A DNA stretch of 12,610 nucleotides from Bdellovibrionales bacterium (GCA_020435025.1 JAGRAG010000180.1:1-12610), one strand, 5' to 3'; positions 1 to 8,934 are shown, counted from the first letter of the stretch. Notes: generated from the letters alone by a model not told the origin. Numbers and translations: made by a program.

Positions 1-9
1 GAAGTAAAA

Positions 10-2892
10 GTGAAACCAAATAAATTGGCACGTCTTTTTCTATTTATCGGTTTAATTTCTACATCAATGCTTGTGGGATGTACTAGAGATAAAGGAAGCT
101 CCGGGAAAGTTCAGCTTTCTTTCCCTCAAGGAATTGCTGGCAAAGCAGGGGCTTTGGCCATTGATCCCAACTTTCAACTTATGCACATTGTAGTGAATGT
201 GAGAGGACCAGGAATTCCGGGCATCATCAACTGGAATTGGGACGGGGACAACGACGATTCCGCAGGTGCTGCAACGACGGCTCTTCCTCCAGGAGAAATT
301 GTTTTAGATGTGCCCGCAGGGGATGCACGCCTAATTCAGTACATGGGCGTTTACAGTCATGTAACAACCGGAGAAATGAATTTCTTTTATGGCGATAAGA
401 TTTCACCTATTAATTCAGGGGACAATTTTGTCACCATCAATGCGGCAAGCATAGGCTCTTCAAGTGGAACAGAACACCAAGTGGCTGGTCGCTACAAAAC
501 AACTGCCGCTACCGGACCAACAGGGATTCTTCAAGTTCTTGTCAGCCCGCCAGCAGCCCAATATCCAAATCGTCCACCGATGCTACTAATGGAAAAAGAT
601 ATGATCGGCGGCTGGTTCTCAGCAATGCTGATTGATGGTATTAAATTCGCTTTTCGACTACAGCCTCAAAATCTCGATCTTTTTGAATTAGATCCTTCCG
701 TGCATTTGACAGGAACGAGCGACTCTTTAATGCATGTCTATGCTCCTGCCCATATACGGAATAATGAAACAAAAGTAGATCAACCCTGGCAACTGCATTT
801 AGGATATTTTGGACCTGGCGCTTCTGGAAATGAAAAGATCTGCTACCGAACTGACACTAACCCTATCAGCAATATGACGAAACCCGATGGCACAACACCT
901 ATTCAATGGAATGGAGGGACCGTCAGTGATGCGTCTTCGGAAATCTACCGCACGGGTGGAATGTCAGAAGACAATGGAACATACAGCGCCTTATGTAACG
1001 ATTTAAATGATGCCAATTCGTTTTTGTTTGAGTATGCAAAACTAAGTAATGGCGTTCGGGATGGAATTGGAATGTTGGGGCCTTTTATGACCAACTTCAA
1101 CACATCCGCCGACCAAGGAATGATCGTCACTCAAAGCGGAGCCAATATGCAAATTGCCTGGAAGTTCCTTCCAGGAGTCACTAGCTCGGCGAAACCACTG
1201 TCAGGAGTTTCTATTTACACCCGCCCAAAAAATGCTGGCGACACGCATGTGCGAGGCGATGATATCTCTTGCGATATGGCTTTGACCTTTGCCGGATTTG
1301 TCTTTGAAAAAGATGTGCCTGCTACCTTAGAATCCGATATCTTATTTGGTCGAAATGAAAGTGATACCGCTGTGGCTCTGTGCCCATATACCGATGCCTT
1401 TGGATCACGCATTTATTTCACAAGCTTTCTTCAAAGAGGTTCTGAAGGCGGGAACTCCGGAGGTCCTGGAGGTGGCAATCCCGCCACTCAACTAGAAATA
1501 AAATTTTTGCAGAGCCTAACAAATTTCAATACCGGTGTTTGCTTTCCTGCAGAACTTTTAGCCAAAGATAGTAATGGCGACATTGGAATCTTTTCTTCTG
1601 CCGATAGTATTTCCTTTATTGCAGGCGGCTCTGGAACATTCACGACTTGGGAAGACGAAGATTGCTTAAATGGAATAGCCTCAATGAGTTTTGCCGCCGG
1701 TGACTGGGGGCACAAAACCTTCTACGTTAAAATGAATACGGCTGGCAGTCCTGACATTAGCACCAGCAACTCCACTGGCTTAGGAAATGTATCGAACATG
1801 TCTTTTAATATTGGATCCTCAGTCTCCGTCGCTCCAAGTTCTGGAATGGGATACAAGATTTTTGCTAGATATCCAGATGTTTATAAATACGAATGTGTTC
1901 CTGTCTATGTGTTTCCTGTGGATGGAACCGGAGCTCCAGCGATGCAATATGGAACGGACACAACTGTTTACTTTGATGACAATGGACATGCAGGGCAATT
2001 TTATTATAATGGGGATTGCTCCGGAACTAATACCGTCGTGCACACTTTCTATGCGGGAGACCACGGAGAAGTCTTCTATTATAAAAACACGACTGTAGGT
2101 GCGGAAATTGGTGGCAACCTCCGAGTCGGTGACAACGGACTGACTATTGTTTATGGCATGACCAATATCAATTTCAAGCTCCCTGGAGTTCCTGTAAGAA
2201 CCTTTACCTGGATCCAACCCTCATACAGCAGTCAAAAGCATCATACAGGTCTGTGCTATCCACTAAAGGTTCATCTAGAAGATCAAAACGGAATGGATAC
2301 AGCAGCGGATATTATTTATAACTATGATGTATCCATAAATCCTGGAGACGCATATCTATTTGCTACATCGGACTGCTCGGGAGCACCGTCAAACAGTTTA
2401 ACAGGAGCATTTGCTGTCGGAAGTTTAACGAGAGAAGACTTCTATATCATGCCACTTGTTCCAGGTAGTGTTGACATTTTGGTGGAAGTGGCTGGTTGGA
2501 CCGCTGAAAGCTTTTCAATCAGCACGGATATGACTCAACTCATTTCAACTTCTGCCCCGGGTTTAACAGGTTCCTTTTGTGAAACTCTTTATGTCGAGCT
2601 TCAGGACAGCTTATTTAATCCCATTTCCGCATCAGATATATTAGGAGGGCAGACCTTCGATTTTATGGTGACTTCAGATGAAGCTCCGGCAGCAAGTGGG
2701 CTATCCCCGGGAGCCGGGTGTTCTGGGACTGGTAACTCAAACTCATTTAGTAGGGCTGTCAATGATTTCACGGCTGAGGGATATGTCTACTATGAGACAA
2801 CAGTTTCGGGGACTGTCAATATTGACTTTGACATTACTGGTAGTGCTGGAGATGGGATCAGCCCCAGTCTGTTTAATAGTTTTAGTTGGTAA
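10..2892 (+). CDS. Large secreted lipoprotein with four tandem paired-cysteine domains
   Basis: This 960-residue protein begins with GTG and a clear lipoprotein signal peptide: basic residues, a hydrophobic stretch, and lipobox LVGC with lipidated Cys24. Residue +2 is Thr, so outer-membrane retention is expected. Residues 25-476 form an N-terminal half I do not recognise, with Cys278, 329, 421 and 458. Residues 477-489 are a Gly/Ser-rich linker. Residues 495-960 hold four diverged tandem units with cysteines at 511/552, 629/670, 749/789 and 857/904, about 40-47 residues apart. The first cysteine is followed by a beta-like stretch and an acidic D-x-N/G turn; the second usually sits in a DCSG-like motif and is followed by an aromatic FYY-type strand. 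This suggests disulfide-bonded Ig-like beta domains. I expect an extracellular or surface structural or adhesive role, but no enzyme motif is visible. The start is at the window edge; the signal peptide supports it. Confidence 0.85.
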   Translation: MKPNKLARLFLFIGLISTSMLVGCTRDKGSSGKVQLSFPQGIAGKAGALAIDPNFQLMHIVVNVRGPGIPGIINWNWDGDNDDSAGAATTALPPGEIVLDVPAGDARLIQYMGVYSHVTTGEMNFFYGDKISPINSGDNFVTINAASIGSSSGTEHQVAGRYKTTAATGPTGILQVLVSPPAAQYPNRPPMLLMEKDMIGGWFSAMLIDGIKFAFRLQPQNLDLFELDPSVHLTGTSDSLMHVYAPAHIRNNETKVDQPWQLHLGYFGPGASGNEKICYRTDTNPISNMTKPDGTTPIQWNGGTVSDASSEIYRTGGMSEDNGTYSALCNDLNDANSFLFEYAKLSNGVRDGIGMLGPFMTNFNTSADQGMIVTQSGANMQIAWKFLPGVTSSAKPLSGVSIYTRPKNAGDTHVRGDDISCDMALTFAGFVFEKDVPATLESDILFGRNESDTAVALCPYTDAFGSRIYFTSFLQRGSEGGNSGGPGGGNPATQLEIKFLQSLTNFNTGVCFPAELLAKDSNGDIGIFSSADSISFIAGGSGTFTTWEDEDCLNGIASMSFAAGDWGHKTFYVKMNTAGSPDISTSNSTGLGNVSNMSFNIGSSVSVAPSSGMGYKIFARYPDVYKYECVPVYVFPVDGTGAPAMQYGTDTTVYFDDNGHAGQFYYNGDCSGTNTVVHTFYAGDHGEVFYYKNTTVGAEIGGNLRVGDNGLTIVYGMTNINFKLPGVPVRTFTWIQPSYSSQKHHTGLCYPLKVHLEDQNGMDTAADIIYNYDVSINPGDAYLFATSDCSGAPSNSLTGAFAVGSLTREDFYIMPLVPGSVDILVEVAGWTAESFSISTDMTQLISTSAPGLTGSFCETLYVELQDSLFNPISASDILGGQTFDFMVTSDEAPAASGLSPGAGCSGTGNSNSFSRAVNDFTAEGYVYYETTVSGTVNIDFDITGSAGDGISPSLFNSFSW

Positions 2893-2904
2893 TTCAATCT
2901 TTTT

Positions 2905-2934
2905 TAAAAGACAAGACCTAGGTCTTGTCTTTTA
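2905..2934. terminator. 30-bp perfect palindrome, probable intrinsic terminator
   Basis: Thirteen bases after the stop codon of the large lipoprotein lies a fully self-complementary 30-bp sequence centred on CCTAGG. As RNA it can fold into a stem of about 13 pairs with a CUAG loop, ending in UUUU. It is symmetric, so it could act on both strands, though the U-run is short. Confidence 0.6.
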
Positions 2935-2955
2935 GGAAATCCCCAAGAATCTTTA

Positions 2956-2984
2956 TTGCGTTTGCGATAGCTCTTTTTCATACT
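2956..2984 (+). promoter_or_regulatory. Possible sigma-70 promoter for the Cys-rich lipoprotein
   Basis: TTGCGT (2956-2961) and CATACT (2979-2984) are separated by 17 bases, in the gap after the palindromic terminator. They match consensus at 3/6 and 4/6 positions, so the call rests mainly on spacing and location. The ribosome binding site AAGGAG (2996-3001) follows, five bases before the ATG at 3007. Confidence 0.3.
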
Positions 2985-3006
2985 GATGGAAATATAAGGA
3001 GACCCA

Positions 3007-3264
3007 ATGAAACTCGTTCGTTTATTTATTCTAAGCCTATTTGTGCTTTCTCTAGCTAACTGTGGCCACTTTCACCATAAGGGATCTTGTGACTGCAAAA
3101 AAGAGTCTTGCTCAAAACAAGACGGATCTTGTCCTATGAAAAAAGGGGAAAAGGGTGCTGATTGCAATGAAGAAGGCTGCAAAATGCACAAGCAAAAACC
3201 AGCCCACAATCATAGTGGCAAACCTTGCAAAGAAGGGAATTGCGACCTCAATAAAAGCGCTTAA
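3007..3264 (+). CDS. Small Cys/His-rich lipoprotein, putative metal-binding
   Basis: This 85-residue protein has a good AAGGAG ribosome binding site and a short lipoprotein signal peptide ending in lipobox LANC (Cys19). The mature part is only 67 residues and carries eight further cysteines (28, 30, 35, 42, 53, 58, 74, 79), six histidines (21, 23, 24, 61, 67, 69) and many lysines. The cysteines come as CDC and as Cys separated by 4-6 residues, the pattern expected of a metal-ligating, metallothionein-like peptide rather than a folded enzyme. A lipid-anchored envelope metal scavenger or buffer is the simplest reading; the metal cannot be told. It has its own likely promoter and is preceded by a terminator, so it is probably monocistronic. 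Its stop codon lies one base from that of the convergent M16 protease gene. Confidence 0.85.
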   Translation: MKLVRLFILSLFVLSLANCGHFHHKGSCDCKKESCSKQDGSCPMKKGEKGADCNEEGCKMHKQKPAHNHSGKPCKEGNCDLNKSA

Positions 3265-3265
3265 C

Positions 3266-6184
3266 CTAGCGGATAGCCGGAATTCTCTTATACTCTTTTA
3301 TGTCTCCTGCTTTCATTTTTTGACTTTTTAATTGAGCAGGAGCCTTGTTATCTCTTCCAATCGCAAAAAATGCCGCACTTTTTACAGTCTTAGGATGAAC
3401 TAAGGTGGCCTTCATAAATTCCACAAGCTCTTCTTGAGTGATTCCTTGAAGCTCAGCGACCAATTCCATTTGATACTTCTCATCGTTTTCATAAAAATAA
3501 ATTTGTCGAGATTTTTTTTCCATTTTCTCCGTAAAATTCACTGGAGGACTCAAAATCTTCGTGGCCAGGGCTGCCTTATATTCTGCAAAATCACTAGTAG
3601 ACATCTTAGTTACACTTTCAACACTTTTTGGCATCCACTCCATAACCGCAGTCTCCACCTCACTCAGAGGCCGACCTGTTTGTATCAAAAACGAAAGAGC
3701 GTCTGTTTCCGGTGAATTACTCGCCCAGCTATCCACAATGTAGCCAAAGTTTTTTTGCGTTCGCATTTCTTGATAAAAAGCGGAATTCAAAACAGCTGCT
3801 GCTAACTGAGTCATAGCCCGCGATCTTTTTTGAGACGGTACCGCAGCAAAAAACACCCTGTACCATCCACTATTTGGCACCGAAATGGATTTTTGCAAAT
3901 GAACAAACCGATGAGGTTTTAACACTCCATACTCCAAGCCCTTTCCATCGACGCCTTTCCAACGGCCCTTCCCCAATGAGGAGAGAATTGAATTTGTAAA
4001 AGGCTCTATTTTTAAAACATCAACATTTCCATAGATAAATCCAATCAGCTTAAAATATTGAAATTGATGATCTAAAAACTTCTTTAGCTGCGACCACGTA
4101 GCTTTTTGTATCCAGATCTCCTCTTCATTAAAATCGATCGCTTCTTTTTCAAAATGTTGCGAAAGCCCCATCATTGCGTGCCGAAAGGCATCTTGCTTTT
4201 TTAGTTGAGCTATTTCTTGGAAGGCTTTTTCTTTGACTCGTTTCATTTCACTAGCAGAAAGATCCAACTCACTGACTTTCTTTAAAAATTCATTTCCCTT
4301 ATCAAAGAATTGGTCACTGTAACCATTAAATACAAGAGACGATTTGCGAGTTCTAATCAGAGCCGTGTAGCCATATCCAACGAGACTTCCGGAATAGAGC
4401 CAAGAATTCACTTTTTCCGCCACAGCAATCGTCGCCAACCTTGCTAAAGCCGCTGTCTGAGGGGGTTTCATTCCACGGATCTGTTTATGAAACAGTTGAA
4501 ATGTGGCTGAGACCTTGGGTCGTTTGAACTCGTGATCAACCATGCTCCAAATTTTTACATATTTTTGATCCAGCACCTTTTGTGGTTCAATATCCGGCGT
4601 GCCTAACAGCTGTAAACTCGCTATATTTTCAGGAAGAAACTCATTTTTTTCTGGCAAAAATAACTTCGGTTCATCCCTCGGATTTCTCCAAGCCTCCACG
4701 CGAGCATCGTCTTTTAATGAAATCTCATCGTAAGGAATTTTCCACTTTTCGTCATACTTTTTAAGGTTCTGATGACCTTTTCCAGAATGCAAAATGAGCA
4801 AATTCTCAGGCGTTAGTTCGTTCACGAACTTAGAAAACACCGCAGCATCATTATCATATACCAATTGTGCCCGCTCAATCGCTTCTTGTACGGGGTGCAG
4901 CTGCATATAGTTCGTGATCTCAAGCGCTTCGTTGCTCGTCTTCGGTTCAAAATCAAAAAGATATCTCAACTGTCGTGTTTTCACAATATCTGACAATACG
5001 GACTCGGTTAAAGCTGCCGATTTCAGAATTTGAATATAGGCAAACACTTTCTCTACAACGACTGGCCAGTTTTTTAGCCCCATATCAGTCAAACGAATAT
5101 TTAACTGAAGATTTGAAGCAAAAGACCAATTGGTTCCCCCAGAACGAAGTTCAACAGCGAATCCTTGCTCCTTTAGAACCGACAGAAGTGAACCCGGCCC
5201 TTCATCACCCAAAAGTGTTGCAAGCTTATCGATTGGTTTCACAGCCCAGTAGGGTTCCACCGTTGGAAGATAGAACCGCATAGTAAGAGACTCTTTATCA
5301 ACAATAGATGGAACTCTTAGCAATCGCGGTAAGGAATTGGAATCCACCACTTTACTTGAAAATGTAGGTTTTTTATATTTTTTAGATGCAATTCCACTAA
5401 AGTACTTCTTCGCCCAGCCTTCCAAAACATCTATTTTCTGTGGTCCAATAATGACGAGCTTCATTGCTGGAGCAATATAATATTTTTTATGAAAGTCTTT
5501 TAAAACAGCCTGAGGAATACCCGTTAGGGACTCTTTATTACCAATTCCAAAGTAACTTAAGGGATGGCCACTGACTGAAGCCAGCTTAATAACTCTCTGC
5601 TCCCTCCAATAATCATTTTCAATATTTTTATCATACTCCAACTGTACATTTTGAAGCTCTTTTTCAATGTAACGGACATCAAATTTGGGGGATATAAAAA
5701 ACTGTGCAAATCGATCTAAAGCTCCCTCTAAAGCATCAGCATTTACATCAAAAAAATAGTTAGTATTCTCATCGTCTGTATAGGCATTTGACTGTCCTTG
5801 GTTCTGTCCTAAATACTTATCATATTCCCCGACCACAGGAAATTTCTCAGTCCCTAAAAACAACATATGCTCCAAGTAGTGAGCTAATCCTTGATAGTTT
5901 TTAGGGTCCGCAAGACTTCCAACAGCCACATTCACCGAAGCGGATCCTTGAGTGATGTAAGGATCACTGACTAAATAAATATCCAAACCATTGGACAATT
6001 TGATGGCCTTTTTATTTGATGTCGATAACGCCAATTTCTGCTGTATGACATCACTATTATCGACAATAGATTGACTGTTAGATGGGTACCGGCTTTGATC
6101 TTTCACTAATTTGGGAGTTGACTGACAACTCACTAAAGAAAAGATTGCAGCTACAATGACCAGTAGATAAGTACTCATTCTCAT
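3266..6184 (-). CDS. Lipid-anchored M16A (pitrilysin/insulysin-type) zinc metalloprotease
   Basis: The frame stays open up to 6289, but I place the start at ATG 6184: GAGG lies six bases upstream and the protein then opens with a lipoprotein signal peptide ending in LVSC (Cys20, followed by Gln). The product is 972 residues, close to pitrilysin (about 960) and insulysin (about 1020), so all four M16 half-domains should be present. The inverted zinc motif HYLEH is at residues 102-106, giving ligands His102 and His106 and catalytic Glu105. Glu176 and Glu183 follow at the family spacing, Glu183 being the third ligand. The C-terminal half keeps the RTxxxxGY substrate-binding motif (Arg808, Tyr815). 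The expected role is degradation of peptides or small unfolded proteins in the periplasm or at the outer membrane. Lipidation is a departure from soluble periplasmic pitrilysin. The gene stands alone, divergent from the histidine kinase. Confidence 0.93.
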   Translation of the reverse strand: MRMSTYLLVIVAAIFSLVSCQSTPKLVKDQSRYPSNSQSIVDNSDVIQQKLALSTSNKKAIKLSNGLDIYLVSDPYITQGSASVNVAVGSLADPKNYQGLAHYLEHMLFLGTEKFPVVGEYDKYLGQNQGQSNAYTDDENTNYFFDVNADALEGALDRFAQFFISPKFDVRYIEKELQNVQLEYDKNIENDYWREQRVIKLASVSGHPLSYFGIGNKESLTGIPQAVLKDFHKKYYIAPAMKLVIIGPQKIDVLEGWAKKYFSGIASKKYKKPTFSSKVVDSNSLPRLLRVPSIVDKESLTMRFYLPTVEPYWAVKPIDKLATLLGDEGPGSLLSVLKEQGFAVELRSGGTNWSFASNLQLNIRLTDMGLKNWPVVVEKVFAYIQILKSAALTESVLSDIVKTRQLRYLFDFEPKTSNEALEITNYMQLHPVQEAIERAQLVYDNDAAVFSKFVNELTPENLLILHSGKGHQNLKKYDEKWKIPYDEISLKDDARVEAWRNPRDEPKLFLPEKNEFLPENIASLQLLGTPDIEPQKVLDQKYVKIWSMVDHEFKRPKVSATFQLFHKQIRGMKPPQTAALARLATIAVAEKVNSWLYSGSLVGYGYTALIRTRKSSLVFNGYSDQFFDKGNEFLKKVSELDLSASEMKRVKEKAFQEIAQLKKQDAFRHAMMGLSQHFEKEAIDFNEEEIWIQKATWSQLKKFLDHQFQYFKLIGFIYGNVDVLKIEPFTNSILSSLGKGRWKGVDGKGLEYGVLKPHRFVHLQKSISVPNSGWYRVFFAAVPSQKRSRAMTQLAAAVLNSAFYQEMRTQKNFGYIVDSWASNSPETDALSFLIQTGRPLSEVETAVMEWMPKSVESVTKMSTSDFAEYKAALATKILSPPVNFTEKMEKKSRQIYFYENDEKYQMELVAELQGITQEELVEFMKATLVHPKTVKSAAFFAIGRDNKAPAQLKSQKMKAGDIKEYKRIPAIR

Positions 6185-6525
6185 AGATATCCTCACAAAT
6201 CCAGACTTAAGGCTAAACGTCTCGCTATCGAGAAAAATAAATATAGAAATACTGTATAAAGAATTGCCTGCATTGTCTGCCAAATTCAAAAGACGCTCAG
6301 AGCAATTTGAAAGAATTAATCAAGAACTCTTACAAACGTCGAACAGAAGTTGACTCATTCAAAAACAATGAGCTAACCAGCCCCAGACTCTTATATGCAA
6401 TCATTAAATGGAATTGTTATTCGTATGCAAAACACCACATATAATTAAGTTTATCCATGTAATTTCCGATACTTAGTATATAAAAGTCGTTGTCTGAATA
6501 AACGCTATAATGGGAGAGCCCTTAC
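6185..6525. promoter_or_regulatory. Divergent intergenic region between M16 protease and histidine kinase
   Basis: This 341-bp AT-rich gap separates two divergent genes and must hold both promoters. On the minus strand, TTGGCA (complement of 6278-6283) lies 17 bases from TTTATA (complement of 6255-6260), a moderate candidate for the protease. On the plus strand there are two exact TATAAT hexamers, at 6440-6445 and 6506-6511. The first has TTGTTA 20 bases upstream, longer than ideal. The second has no good -35 and would start transcription at about 6518, inside the kinase ribosome binding site. A weak hairpin, CTCATT (6354-6359) with AATGAG (6367-6372), is also present. No convincing small gene or RNA was found. 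Confidence 0.35.
6255..6283 (-). promoter_or_regulatory. Candidate promoter of the M16 protease gene
   Basis: On the minus strand TTGGCA (one mismatch to TTGACA) is followed after 17 bases by TTTATA, or after 19 bases by TATACA. It lies about 70-100 bases upstream of the protease start. The -10 match is only 3-4 of 6. Confidence 0.25.
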
Positions 6526-8934
6526 TTGAAATGGTCGCTAGCAAATCGTATTACCGCCATTGCCGTTGGTATTACAACACTCTTTCTAACTCTCTGCTTT
6601 GCTATCTTCTATTTAGCTTCCCAAAACTACTACAGCGACGAAACAAAAAAATACTTCCTACAAAAGGAACAAACACTCCTACATAGATTTCAAGCTCAAT
6701 TAGAAACTCTTCATCAAGATGTTCGTTTTATTGCGACCTTTGAAGACATGGAGAAAATGTATCCTCTATTACTAAAAACCAATCATAAAAGTAAAACGCG
6801 AAAACAGCTGGCCAATAAAGTCAATTTCCATCTGATTGAAGAAGTGATGGTCGCCCTTTTAAATCAAAGACCCGCTTACTATCAGGCTCGATTTATTGAT
6901 ATTCATGGTGATGAGGTGATTCGAGTTCACAAAGTTGATTCCGAAACAGCAAAACATGTTCCTGTTAGCCTCTTGCAAAATCAATCCGATAAAGATTACT
7001 TCGTTGAGGGTTTAAAGGACTTAGATCCCTCATTACCCCATTCCAATTCTAATGCAACTTCCATTCTATACTCGACAGTCAAAATTTCAGGCATCAATCT
7101 AAATCAAGAAAATGGACTGATTTCCATTCCTCATATTTCTACTCTAAGATCCACGCAAGGTGTCTCCGTCGACGGAGAGTCGGTCGGCATTTTAGTTATC
7201 AATGTCGATTTCGATCTTATGATGCAGCCATTTACTATAACAAACGAAGAGTCCGATAAGCTAATTTTTGATATTGACGGAAACTATCTTTATCATAGAG
7301 AAGCAAAGAAAAAGATGGCACATATTCTAAATAGCCAAAAAGGACTCACATTTAGAGACTATCCACCTATTAAGGAAAATCTTGCTAAAATCAGCTACTC
7401 CCCACAAACGATTTTAGAGCTTGAGGACAAAACAATCATTATTTCAAAACTTACAATTGATACAAAATCCAACTACGACGTGTTTTTTGGAAGTATTTTT
7501 AAAAGCCACTACTTCTTTAGTCATTTCAATGATTTTTTCCGTGAAATGACGATGATGATGTTGATCGCAATAATCCTACTTATAGGAATCCTCTATTATA
7601 TCTTGAACTACTTACTAAAACCTGTTTCCGCTCTCATAAAATGTGTCGACACTTACAGAAAGGAAGGCCAGTACGAGCCAATCATTTATACATCTAAAAA
7701 TGAAATAGGAAAACTGACTTCGACATTTAATACTCTGATAAGAGATGTGGCAAAAAAGGAAAACGAACTTATTGAACTCAACAAAAGCCTTCAACAAAAA
7801 GTTGAAAGTAAAACTAAAGAACTCCGCAACAGCGAGAACACGTTAAAGTCAATACTCCGTCACGCTCCCTCTGCTGTTTATCTTAAAGATGGGAGTGGAA
7901 GATATCTCTATATCAACAAGGCATTTGAATACATGTTTGCTGTAAGTCCAAACAATGTCTTAGGATATCGTGATGAAGAAATATTTTCTCAAAAAATCGC
8001 AGACTCTCTCTCAGCAAAAGAAAGACTAAAAAGGACAACAAATACAACTCAAACATTTGAAGATCAAATCAATACCACAATAGGCGAGTTCTCCATCGTT
8101 TTTCATATATTTCCAATTGATGAAGAGAGTAAAAACGAGCTGATCTGTGCCATTTTATTTGATGTCACAGAGCGAGAGGTCGCGCAAAAAACTATTGAAG
8201 AAGAACGCGCCAGAGTCCTTTCAAACTCGCAACTCGCGACACTTGGAGAAATGGCAGGCGGTATCGCCCATGAAGTCAACAATCCGTTAGCCATAATTAG
8301 TGGTTCAGCATGGCAAATGAGAAGAGTCTTGCAAACAGAGTCCATTTCTACGTGTGACCTACTACCCTTAGTGGACCGCATTGAAAAGACAACTGATAGA
8401 ATAGCGAAAATAATTAAAGGACTGCGATCTTTCTCTAGAAACGCCGATAACGATCCCTTTGAAATTACAGAAATTTCAGAGATAATAGATAATACATTAG
8501 AGCTCTGTCGCTCTCGCCTCAAACACCTTCAGATCAAATTAAATGTTTCTGATCTCCCTAATGAATCGGTATATTGTCGGGAAGCCCAAATCGGCCAAGT
8601 GCTACTTAACTTAATCAACAATGCCATTGATGCCATTCGAAACCTTCCAGAAGAAGATAAGTGGATTGCCTTATCTATTGAAGTCAAAGATGAACAAGCT
8701 TATTTTCAAATTATGAATGGTGGCCCAACTATTGATGCCGCCATCATTCCAAAAATTATGCAGCCGTTTTTCACAACCAAAAAAATCGGGGAGGGCACTG
8801 GGCTTGGGTTATCCATCTCTACTGGGATCGTGGAATCTCACAAAGGAAAATTGCGCCTAGTTGAAAATATATTTACAACATTTGAATTTTCTCTGTCTTT
8901 AATTCCCAACGAAAAGTTTAAAAAGACAGGATGA
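6526..8934 (+). CDS. Membrane sensor histidine kinase (Cache-like sensor, HAMP, PAS, HisKA, HATPase)
   Basis: This 802-residue protein starts at TTG, with GGGAG nine to ten bases upstream; the nearby ATGs are out of frame. Domains in order: a membrane helix at about 9-31; a periplasmic sensor of about 32-340 whose conserved core (HGDEVIRV at 127-134, the LLQNQSDKDYF region, LVINVDFD at 223-230) resembles double-Cache domains; a second helix at 342-363; HAMP and coiled coil at about 364-435; PAS at about 436-550; an H box with AHEVNNP and phospho-acceptor His582; then the ATPase with N box NLINNA (695-700), F box FFTTK (748-752) and G2 box GEGTGLGLS (755-763). The G1 box reads NGGPT (731-735), where the family usually has DxGxG. 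It should sense a small ligand in the periplasm and phosphorylate a response regulator, but none is adjacent. The lipoprotein 47 bases downstream may share the transcript. Confidence 0.93.
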   Translation: MKWSLANRITAIAVGITTLFLTLCFAIFYLASQNYYSDETKKYFLQKEQTLLHRFQAQLETLHQDVRFIATFEDMEKMYPLLLKTNHKSKTRKQLANKVNFHLIEEVMVALLNQRPAYYQARFIDIHGDEVIRVHKVDSETAKHVPVSLLQNQSDKDYFVEGLKDLDPSLPHSNSNATSILYSTVKISGINLNQENGLISIPHISTLRSTQGVSVDGESVGILVINVDFDLMMQPFTITNEESDKLIFDIDGNYLYHREAKKKMAHILNSQKGLTFRDYPPIKENLAKISYSPQTILELEDKTIIISKLTIDTKSNYDVFFGSIFKSHYFFSHFNDFFREMTMMMLIAIILLIGILYYILNYLLKPVSALIKCVDTYRKEGQYEPIIYTSKNEIGKLTSTFNTLIRDVAKKENELIELNKSLQQKVESKTKELRNSENTLKSILRHAPSAVYLKDGSGRYLYINKAFEYMFAVSPNNVLGYRDEEIFSQKIADSLSAKERLKRTTNTTQTFEDQINTTIGEFSIVFHIFPIDEESKNELICAILFDVTEREVAQKTIEEERARVLSNSQLATLGEMAGGIAHEVNNPLAIISGSAWQMRRVLQTESISTCDLLPLVDRIEKTTDRIAKIIKGLRSFSRNADNDPFEITEISEIIDNTLELCRSRLKHLQIKLNVSDLPNESVYCREAQIGQVLLNLINNAIDAIRNLPEEDKWIALSIEVKDEQAYFQIMNGGPTIDAAIIPKIMQPFFTTKKIGEGTGLGLSISTGIVESHKGKLRLVENIFTTFEFSLSLIPNEKFKKTG

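Noticed and set aside
1819..2217. Minus-strand open frame of 132 codons inside the large lipoprotein gene
   Set aside because: It is antisense to a well-supported repeat domain, lacks a recognisable domain or ribosome binding site, and looks like a shadow frame.
6185..6289. A 35-residue upstream extension of the M16 protease from ATG 6289
   Set aside because: It would bury the lipoprotein signal peptide, and ATG 6184 has a GAGG ribosome binding site six bases upstream followed directly by that signal peptide.
6409..6477. A 22-codon plus-strand frame (ATG GAA TTG) in the divergent gap
   Set aside because: There is no ribosome binding site, it is very short, and it overlaps likely promoter sequence.
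8103..8522. Minus-strand open frame of 139 codons inside the histidine kinase
   Set aside because: It lies opposite the PAS and HisKA coding region, whose motifs are clear on the plus strand.
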